A stretch of DNA of 29,227 nucleotides, from contig CAIOHM010000283.1 of assembly GCA_903858055.1 (NCBI GenBank), positions 1 through 29,227 of the forward strand, in the 5' to 3' direction. The DNA comes from an uncultured delta proteobacterium (GTDB lineage: Bacteria > Myxococcota_A > Polyangia > Polyangiales > Polyangiaceae). Below the pieces are notes generated by a model, which was given only the letters and a program-made list of their open reading frames with translations, did not search any database and was not told where the DNA came from. Every line of letters starts with the position of its first letter. Positions within the stretch are counted from its first letter, which is position 1. Of this stretch, positions 23,642-29,227 are shown in pieces. The translations under genes and the position numbers were made by a program.

Positions 23642-24208
23642 ATGAAGACGACGTGGCAACGCGCAGCGTTCTGGGTGCTCGCGCTCGGCGCGGGGGGGGC
23701 CCTCGCGGGCGAGGCCGAGAGGTACGACGCCGACGGCGTGCGAGGCATCTCGCGCTTCATGGAGACCTACGCGCGGGCGACCGCAGCGCAGCGCGAGAAG
23801 CGCACGGAAGAGGCGATCACCCTCGTGCAGCAAGCCATCGCGCTCCAGCCCAAGAACGCGCTTGGCCACCTCGCGCTTGCCGAGCTCCACATCAGCGCGG
23901 GGCGCCGCTCCGAAGCTCTCGCCGCGCTCGACGCCGCCGAGCCGCTCACGGGTTCGCGCGACGTGCGCATGCGCACGCGCGTCCTCGTGCTGCGCGCGAT
24001 CATCGCCGAGAAGACCCCGAGCGCCGACCCGCTCGCGGCGTGGCTCACGGCCGACGGGTGGGTGACCGAGATGAACGTGGCGGGGCCCGAGCGCGGCAAC
24101 GTGCGCATGCGCGTCGAAGCGCACGAGAAGATGCGCGGTCAGAAGACGCGCGACGAGGCCGTGAAGGCGCGCATCCTCGAGGGCGAGGCGAAGGCGATCA
24201 CGCCCTGA
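23642..24208 (+). CDS. Exported TPR-repeat protein
   Basis: A 188-residue protein with an N-terminal signal peptide (MKTTWQRAAFWVLALGAGGALA). It then has helical repeats of tetratricopeptide type, most clearly AITLVQQAIALQPKNALGHL (about 60-79) and the following ALAELHISAGRRSEALAALD. The helices after residue 105 are more divergent and charged. TPR proteins are interaction scaffolds; here it is probably periplasmic. The ATG at 23642 begins exactly at the signal peptide; the open frame upstream crosses the inverted repeat. It is transcribed divergently from the methyltransferase. No enzyme motif was seen. Confidence 0.82.
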   Translation: MKTTWQRAAFWVLALGAGGALAGEAERYDADGVRGISRFMETYARATAAQREKRTEEAITLVQQAIALQPKNALGHLALAELHISAGRRSEALAALDAAEPLTGSRDVRMRTRVLVLRAIIAEKTPSADPLAAWLTADGWVTEMNVAGPERGNVRMRVEAHEKMRGQKTRDEAVKARILEGEAKAITP

Positions 24209-24313
24209 GGGTGTCGATCGCGGGCGCAGCTCGCGAAACCGCTGAACCGACGCTCCGTGGTTTTGGCGCGACGCTGTCCGTGCGGGCTCTTCGATAAGCG
24301 ACCGGAGCGCGCA

Positions 24314-24336
24314 GGGGCTCGGCGCGGCCTCTTTTT
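24314..24336 (+). terminator. Candidate intrinsic terminator after the TPR gene
   Basis: GGGGCT (24314-24319) can pair with GGCCTC (24326-24331), including two G-U pairs, around a 6-nt loop. Five T residues follow at 24332-24336. It stands 106 bases after the TPR stop, in the 255-base gap before the FapA gene. Confidence 0.4.
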
Positions 24337-24359
24337 CGTCCCTTTGCTACCGGCCAAAG

Positions 24360-24388
24360 TTGGAGCACGCCCGCGCGTCGTGTAGCCT
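24360..24388 (+). promoter_or_regulatory. Candidate sigma-70-like promoter for the FapA gene
   Basis: TTGGAG (24360-24365) and TAGCCT (24383-24388) are separated by exactly 17 bases, each matching about half of the -35 and -10 consensus. They lie about 75 bases before the FapA ATG and after the terminator-like hairpin. The match is weak. Confidence 0.3.
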
Positions 24389-24463
24389 GCAGGGAGTCGT
24401 GCTCGTCCTTCTCTGCGTTCTTTTGCCGTGCGCTTCGCGCTGCGTCGCTCCCGAGGGAGGCCG

Positions 24464-26209
24464 ATGACGACCCAGCACACGCCGGAAGAGCGCCGCGCGG
24501 CGATCCAGGTCTCGGTCACCGAAGACCACATGGAAGCGTGGGTCCAGGTCTACGAGGGCTTCGCGCCTTCGGGTGAAGACCACCGCGAGGCGCTCGCCGC
24601 CGCGGGGATCGTGTGCGGGATCGACGAGAGCGCGCTCGCGGCGGCCGAGGCGAGCCCGCCGATCTACGAACCTGTGCGCTTGGCTGCCGGTCAGGCGGCG
24701 GTCGACGGAACCAACGCCGAGGTGGAGTTCCTCTTCGCCACGCTGAAGAGCCCTTTCGTCGTCCCCGACGACCCGGACGCGCCGATCGCGATCGACTTCA
24801 AGGAGAGCAAGGTCCTCCAGCACGTGGGCGCCGGTGACGTGCTCGCGCGCAAGACCCCTGCGACGCCCGGGAGCTCCGGCTTCACGGTGTTCGGCGCCAC
24901 GCTCCCCGCCCGCTCCGGCGCAGACGTGCACTTCGTAGCCGCGGTCAATACGACGTATTCCGACGACCGTACGGCGATCCTCGCCAAGATCTCGGGCGTC
25001 CCCGCGCTCGAGAAGGGCAACAAAGTCTCGGTCCAGGCCGTCTTCCAGACGAAGAACGTCGACTACGCCTCGGGCAACATCCACCACATCGGCTCGGTGA
25101 AGATCGAGGGCGACGTCCTCCCAGGCTTCCGCGTCGAGGCCACGGGCAACATCGAGGTCGGCGGCACGGTCGAGGGCGCGAGCCTCCTCGCGGGCGGCAT
25201 GGTCCTCATCAAGGGCGGCATCCGCAACCACGCGTCGGTCGAGGCCGTCGGCGACGTCTTCGTGAAGTTCGTCGACTCGGAGTCGTCCGTGAAGTCGCAA
25301 GGCTCGATCCAAGTCGCGCTCGACTCCATCCAATCGAAGCTCGACGCGCTCGAGTGCATCGTCGTAGGCGGCCAGGTCTCGGGCGGCCACGCGAAGGCGG
25401 GGCTCTCGATCGAAGCGGGCTCGGCGGGCTCGGCGCGCGAGATCGCCACGCGCTTCGAGGTCTTGCGCAACGTCAGCGAAGGCGCCCTCCTTCAAGCCCG
25501 TGACGAGGTCGCGCGTCTCGAGGCCGCCGCGATGCAGCCGATGCGCACGCAGGCGGTGGGCCCTGCCTCCATGATGCCGGGCAAGAAGCCCCTCGCGCCG
25601 GTGCCGCAGCGGCCGCCGATCGGTGGCCCACCGCGCGTCATCGCGCCGCCTGCCGCGCGCCCGGTCGGGACGAGCCTCGCGCCGCGCCCCGGTGGCCTGC
25701 CGCCGATCGTGCAGCGCCCGCCGGCCGGCCTCGCGCCGAACCTCCGCCTGCCCAAGCCCCCGGGAGCCCCTGGCGCGCCGCAAGCCGCGCCTCCCGGATC
25801 CTCGCTCGCCCCGCGACCGGGCGGCCTCTTGCCGAAGCCCTCGCCGAGCGCGCCCGCGGCCAAGCCCGTGCTCCCTGCGCTCAAGGCGCCGGGTGTCATG
25901 ATGGCGCCACCCGGAAGCCCGCAAGTGCAAACGGCGGGCGCCATGCGCCGTCAAGCGCAAGACCAAGTCCGCCACGAGTGGGACATCCTCTCGGGCCGCC
26001 GACTCGTCGACTACCTCGCGGCCGAGGTCGGCCATCCGAACGTCATGCGTGGACGCGTCCTCATTCGCGGCGAAATCCACCCGGGCACCACGGTGGGCAT
26101 CCACCGCATGGCCCTGGACGTGGCGTCGAAGGTCATCGGGCGCGTGTACTTTGCAGGCGAAGGCTTCGTCAAAGAGGCGATCGCGGCGATGGGCCACCTC
26201 GGCGGCTGA
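24464..26209 (+). CDS. FapA (DUF342) family protein with proline-rich insertion
   Basis: A 581-residue protein. FapA-family proteins contain a right-handed beta-helix core and have been linked to flagellar assembly in some species; many have no known role. The family signature region includes IHHIGSVKIEGDVLPGFRV and NIEVGGTVEGASLLAGGMVLIKGGI, with regular short beta-strand repeats around residues 200-300. The usual coiled coil is followed here by about 140 residues (about 355-494) rich in Pro, Gly and Ala with repeated SLAPRPGGL. The C-terminal part then resumes (RGRVLIRGEIHPGTTVGI). The ATG at 24464 has GGAGG just upstream, so the longer GTG start is not used. No flagellar gene is nearby. 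Confidence 0.85.
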   Translation: MTTQHTPEERRAAIQVSVTEDHMEAWVQVYEGFAPSGEDHREALAAAGIVCGIDESALAAAEASPPIYEPVRLAAGQAAVDGTNAEVEFLFATLKSPFVVPDDPDAPIAIDFKESKVLQHVGAGDVLARKTPATPGSSGFTVFGATLPARSGADVHFVAAVNTTYSDDRTAILAKISGVPALEKGNKVSVQAVFQTKNVDYASGNIHHIGSVKIEGDVLPGFRVEATGNIEVGGTVEGASLLAGGMVLIKGGIRNHASVEAVGDVFVKFVDSESSVKSQGSIQVALDSIQSKLDALECIVVGGQVSGGHAKAGLSIEAGSAGSAREIATRFEVLRNVSEGALLQARDEVARLEAAAMQPMRTQAVGPASMMPGKKPLAPVPQRPPIGGPPRVIAPPAARPVGTSLAPRPGGLPPIVQRPPAGLAPNLRLPKPPGAPGAPQAAPPGSSLAPRPGGLLPKPSPSAPAAKPVLPALKAPGVMMAPPGSPQVQTAGAMRRQAQDQVRHEWDILSGRRLVDYLAAEVGHPNVMRGRVLIRGEIHPGTTVGIHRMALDVASKVIGRVYFAGEGFVKEAIAAMGHLGG

Positions 26210-26337
26210 GCGCAAGGCCGGGCCGTCGACGGCGCGTTCGAGCGCTGCCCACACGGAGATTTGCTGGCGTTCGCATTCTAGGCTCGATGGTCGGGCCCCC
26301 CTCCCCAACGGCGGCCCTATCGGGTAAAGCGCGGCGC

Positions 26338-27231
26338 ATGGTCGCGAACGGTGTTTGGCGCGCAGTCCTTCTCTCCCTCGTCGGGTCCCTCGGGGCCACG
26401 TGCAAGGGCCAACAGCCGGCCGAGGGCACGGCGACGAAGGCGGCCCCCGTCGCGCAGCAAGAGGTGCAGCTCCCCGGCATCGACACGAGCTCGTTCACGC
26501 CGCGTGAGCGTCGCGAGTTCTCGGCCATCGTCACCTCGCTCAAGGCCCCATGCCCCGGCGTCGAGAAGTCGATCGCCGCGTGCGTCACCGAGAAAGCGGC
26601 CTGCGGTCTCTGCGCCCCGGCGGCGAAGGTCGTGTGGCGTGCCGTGCGCGACGGCCTGCCGCGCGAGCAAGTCGAGAAGATCGTCCACCAGCGCTTCGAC
26701 GCCGACCAGGTGAAGAACGTGCCCATCGACGACTCGCCCACGAGCGGCGTCGACGGCGCGCCCGTGACCATCGTCGAGTTCGCGGACTTCGAGTGCCCGT
26801 TCTGCGCCGTGGTCTACCCCCGCCTCGAGAAGCTCCACGACGAGTTCAAAGACAAGGTGCGTGTGGTTTACAAGTTTTATCCGCTCCCGTCGCATACGCA
26901 CGGCGAGGCGGCGGCGCGGGCGGCGGCCGCGGCGCAGCGGCAGGGCAAGTTCTGGCCCATGCACCACAAGCTCTTCGACAACCAGAAGGCCCTCGAGCCG
27001 AGCGACATCGAGCGCTACGCGAAGGAGGCGGGCCTCGACCTGCCGAAGTTCCGCGCGGACCTCGGCAGCCAGCCGGTCACCGACCGCATCGCGCGTGACA
27101 AGAAGCTCGGCGAAGACCTGCAAATTCGCGGTACGCCGACCATCTACATCAACGGCCGCCTCCACGACCCAAGCTCGGATCTCAGCGACGCCGTCGCCAC
27201 CGAACTCCAAGGGGTCGAGCAGAAGCCGTGA
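26338..27231 (+). CDS. DsbA-family thiol oxidoreductase with extra cysteine domain
   Basis: A 297-residue exported protein. The N-terminus is hydrophobic (AVLLSLVGSLGA) with Cys22 at a non-canonical lipobox (GATC). A domain of about 65 residues follows (about 60-125) with Cys72, Cys82, Cys89 and Cys92 and a helical tail resembling CcmH-like modules. The rest is a DsbA/thioredoxin-like domain with active site FECPFC (Cys153, Cys156), a helical insertion, and the cis-proline motif RGTPTIYING. It would make or rearrange disulfides in periplasmic proteins. A start at 26287 would add a non-signal-like segment. Its stop overlaps the exonuclease GTG. The DsbD-type protein at 10.1 kb is a possible electron partner, but this is inference. 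Confidence 0.88.
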   Translation: MVANGVWRAVLLSLVGSLGATCKGQQPAEGTATKAAPVAQQEVQLPGIDTSSFTPRERREFSAIVTSLKAPCPGVEKSIAACVTEKAACGLCAPAAKVVWRAVRDGLPREQVEKIVHQRFDADQVKNVPIDDSPTSGVDGAPVTIVEFADFECPFCAVVYPRLEKLHDEFKDKVRVVYKFYPLPSHTHGEAAARAAAAAQRQGKFWPMHHKLFDNQKALEPSDIERYAKEAGLDLPKFRADLGSQPVTDRIARDKKLGEDLQIRGTPTIYINGRLHDPSSDLSDAVATELQGVEQKP

Positions 27232-27977
27232 GTGGCGCCCACGACGACGCGTGCGGCTGCTTCCCTTCGGGGCGGCACTGGCCCGGCATCGCGCACCTCA
27301 TCGGGTCGAACATCCAGGGCGTGGCCCGCGAGTTCGACGCGCAAGAGGACTGGGCGGCAATCCCCGTGGCGCTCCTCGACGTCGAGACCACGGGCCGCGA
27401 GGCTTCGATCGATCGCATCGTCGAGCTCGGCATCGTGATTGGCCGCGGCGGTGAGATCATCGCGCGGAAGGGTTGGCTCGTGAACCCGGGCGTTCCGATC
27501 CCTGCGGAGGCCACCGCCGTTCACCACATCTCCGACGCCGACGTCGCGAGCGCGCCTTCCTTCGCGGAGATCGCCCGCGAGGTCTTCGAGCTCCTCGCGG
27601 GCGCGATTCCCGCCGCCTACAACGCGGACTTCGACCGAGGGTTTCTCCTCGCGGAATGCGCGCGCTCGGGCATCGCCACGGGTGAGGGTTTGCCGCCTGC
27701 GCTGCGTCGCGAAGTCGACTGGCTCGACCCGCTCGTGTGGGCGCGCGAGCTTCAATCCGGCGAGCGCTCGCGTACGCTCGGCGAGGTTGCACGCCGCCTC
27801 GGCATCGATCTCGAGAACGCGCACCGCGCCACCGACGACGCCGAAGCCGCCCTCCGCGTGCTCTACGCCTTCGGCCAAGACGCGCGCATGCCGCGCAGCT
27901 ACGGCGCGCTCGTCCAAGAGCAGAAGCGTCTCTCGCGTGCACAAGCCGACGCGCGCGCGCGCTGGCGTCGCGGCTGA
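27228..27977 (+). CDS. DnaQ-like 3'-5' exonuclease
   Basis: A 249-residue protein of the DEDDh exonuclease superfamily, related to the proofreading subunit of DNA polymerase III. ExoI is LLDVETTG (Asp51, Glu53), ExoII is YNADFDRGFLLAEC, and ExoIII is the His-Arg-Ala-Thr-Asp-Asp stretch that follows ENA, giving the DEDD set plus His. It has a 40-residue N-terminal extension containing CGC near residues 9-11 and His17/His23, not usual in minimal DnaQ domains. The chosen start is GTG overlapping the DsbA-like stop, so the genes are co-translated despite having no obvious functional link. It is likely cytoplasmic. Substrate (DNA or RNA) is not determined. Confidence 0.88.
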   Translation: MSGAHDDACGCFPSGRHWPGIAHLIGSNIQGVAREFDAQEDWAAIPVALLDVETTGREASIDRIVELGIVIGRGGEIIARKGWLVNPGVPIPAEATAVHHISDADVASAPSFAEIAREVFELLAGAIPAAYNADFDRGFLLAECARSGIATGEGLPPALRREVDWLDPLVWARELQSGERSRTLGEVARRLGIDLENAHRATDDAEAALRVLYAFGQDARMPRSYGALVQEQKRLSRAQADARARWRRG

Positions 27978-28076
27978 GGCGGCCTTCGATTCTCGAGCGC
28001 CTCGGAGCGTCGCGCGCATGCGCGAAAGTTTCGGCGTGCGAGGTCGATCGTTCACGCGTTCAGGTGGGAGCATGGG

Positions 28077-28129
28077 CGCTGCGAAGGAGTTTGCGCACCG
28101 CTGCGAACTTTCCGTAGCGCACCGCTGCG
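28077..28129 (+). repeat. Spaced direct repeats upstream of citrate synthase
   Basis: CGCTGCG occurs at 28077-28083, 28099-28105 and 28123-28129, with periods of 22 and 24 bases. The last two belong to the longer exact repeat GCGCACCGCTGCG (28093-28105 and 28117-28129). They lie 115-167 bases before the citrate synthase start, in a 266-base space with no gene. A regulator binding array is possible. Confidence 0.4.
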
Positions 28130-28145
28130 CGCCGCGATATTCACC

Positions 28146-28173
28146 GGGCCGAACTGCGTCCGAGGCTCTTTTT
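28146..28173 (+). terminator. Weak terminator- or attenuator-like hairpin
   Basis: GGGCC (28146-28150) can pair with GGCTC (28164-28168), one pair being G-U, across a 13-nt loop, and five T residues follow. It is short. It lies 173 bases after the exonuclease stop and about 70 before the citrate synthase start, so it could end one transcript or attenuate the other. Confidence 0.25.
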
Positions 28174-28243
28174 CCCCTCAGAAAACGAGCCGCATCGTCG
28201 GGCGGAGTAGGCATCCGCTGATTCAATCTTTTGCGAGGTCCTC

Positions 28244-29227
28244 GTGAGCGACAAGGCGCAAATCCAGGTAGGCGATCAGACTTTCGAGTGCGGTGTCATC
28301 ACCGGCACCGAGAACGAGCGTGCGCTCGACATTGCGCAGCTCCGCGCGAAGACCGGGCTCGTGACCCTCGACCCGGCGTTCATGAACACGGCGAGCACGA
28401 AGAGCTCGGTCACGTTCATCGACGGTGACGCGGGCATCCTCCGCTACCGCGGCTACCCCATCGAGCAGCTCGCCGAGCAGTCGACGTTCGTGGAGGTCGC
28501 GTACCTCCTCATCTACGGGCACCTGCCGAACCATGCCGAGCTCGAGAAGTTCTCGACGCTCCTCACGCGCCACTCGCTCCTCCACGAGGACATGAAGCGC
28601 TTCTTCGACGGCTACCCGTCCACGGCTCACCCGATGGCGGTCCTCTCGTCGATGATCTGCAGCCTCTCGGCGTATTACCCCGAGACGCTCGACGTCGATC
28701 AGAAGGAGCACTTCGATCTCACGGCCGCGCGCCTGATCTCGAAGGTCCGCACCATCGCGGCGTACGCGTACAAGAAGTCGATCGGCCAGCCGTTCGTCTA
28801 CCCGCGCAACGACTACAAGTACTGCGAGAACTTCATCAACATGATGTTCTCCGTGCCCGCGGAGCCGTACGTGGTCGACCCGGAGATCGAGAAGGTCATG
28901 AACCTCCTCCTCATCCTCCACGCGGACCACGAGCAGAACTGCTCGACGAGCACCGTGCGCCTCGTGGGCTCCTCGAAGGCGAACCTCTACGCGACCATCT
29001 CGGCGGGCATCAGCGCCCTCTGGGGCCCGCTCCACGGCGGCGCGAACCAAGAGGTCATCGAGATGCTCCAGGCCATCCAGAAGGACGGCGGCGACGTGAA
29101 GAAGTACGTCGCAATGGCGAAGGACAAGAACTCGACCTTCAAGCTCCTGGGCGTCGGCCACCGCGTGTACAAGACCTTCGACCCTCGCGCGAAGATCATC
29201 AAGTCCGCGGCGGACAAGGTCCTCGCG
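28244..29227 (+). CDS. gltA: Citrate synthase (partial, 5' 328 codons)
   Basis: Condenses acetyl-CoA and oxaloacetate to citrate, the entry step of the TCA cycle. The coding sequence runs off the right edge. The N-terminus (MSDKAQIQVGDQTFECGVITG) and the FIDGDAGILRYRGYPIEQLA stretch are typical of hexameric type II enzymes of Gram-negative bacteria. LHADHEQNCSTSTVR with His226 and His229 and WGPLHGGANQEV with His264 carry the first active-site residues. GHRVYKTFDPRA with His306 lies near the end. The remaining catalytic Asp lies beyond the window. The start is GTG with GAGG six bases upstream. No other TCA-cycle gene is adjacent. Confidence 0.96.
   Translation, partial: MSDKAQIQVGDQTFECGVITGTENERALDIAQLRAKTGLVTLDPAFMNTASTKSSVTFIDGDAGILRYRGYPIEQLAEQSTFVEVAYLLIYGHLPNHAELEKFSTLLTRHSLLHEDMKRFFDGYPSTAHPMAVLSSMICSLSAYYPETLDVDQKEHFDLTAARLISKVRTIAAYAYKKSIGQPFVYPRNDYKYCENFINMMFSVPAEPYVVDPEIEKVMNLLLILHADHEQNCSTSTVRLVGSSKANLYATISAGISALWGPLHGGANQEVIEMLQAIQKDGGDVKKYVAMAKDKNSTFKLLGVGHRVYKTFDPRAKIIKSAADKVLA

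Noticed and set aside
26222..26233. GCCGTCGACGGC perfect palindrome after the FapA gene
   Set aside because: It has no loop and no T tract. Short self-complementary GC words are frequent in such DNA, so it was not called a site.
24347..26308. A 653-residue minus-strand open frame over the FapA gene
   Set aside because: The plus-strand FapA frame has a strong ribosome binding site and family motifs. The minus-strand product is low-complexity Arg/Asp/Ala-rich.
1..29227. Search for tRNA, rRNA, CRISPR, insertion sequences and prophage genes
   Set aside because: No cloverleaf-like sequence, regular repeat-spacer array, transposase motif or terminal inverted repeats were seen by eye. A covariance-model search would be needed to exclude small RNAs.

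Overview
The window is a GC-rich, gene-dense bacterial chromosome segment. Its style suggests a Gram-negative myxobacterium-like organism (Myxococcota, probably the Polyangia side). The pointers are many predicted exported lipoproteins, zinc-ribbon plus FHA and partner-switch regulators, large GH13 lipoproteins, strong G/C bias at third codon positions, frequent GTG starts and repeated 4-base ATGA/GTGA gene overlaps. This assignment is inference from style, not from a marker gene. No rRNA, tRNA, CRISPR array, insertion sequence or prophage gene was seen.

Layout. 1-3.1 kb: the tail of an unknown gene coupled to a 232-aa hypothetical protein, a convergent cyclophilin, then a zinc-ribbon/double-FHA protein coupled to a NUDIX protein that has lost the glutamate pair of its Nudix box. 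3.16-9.9 kb, all on the minus strand and read from right to left: nadD, a Rossmann/DUF2520 protein, two overlapping GH13 amylase-family lipoproteins, and a helical protein made of four repeats of about 91 residues. 10.1-11.4 kb: a DsbD-type transmembrane thiol reductase. 11.46-14.36 kb, minus strand: a degenerate ABC-type ATPase, a STAS-like protein, a HATPase, and a two-domain Spy/CpxP-like periplasmic protein.

14.4-22.3 kb, plus strand: thiD, then the most striking part of the window, seven tightly packed genes. They encode an AdoMet decarboxylase (speH), a zinc-ribbon/DUF4178 membrane protein, a 66-aa membrane protein, a DUF350 membrane protein, a spermidine-synthase-like aminopropyltransferase with a polytopic membrane domain, a Tat-exported FAD lipoprotein, and a histidine-containing polytopic membrane protein. 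The enzymes suggest that decarboxylated AdoMet made by SpeH feeds aminopropylation at the membrane, and that the exported flavoenzyme and last membrane protein act on the product. The substrate is unknown.

22.3-29.2 kb: a small lipoprotein coupled to a methyltransferase, divergent from a TPR protein across a perfect 10-bp inverted repeat; a FapA/DUF342 protein with a long proline-rich insertion; a DsbA-like protein with an extra four-cysteine N-terminal domain coupled to a DnaQ-like exonuclease; and the first 328 codons of citrate synthase, preceded by spaced direct repeats.
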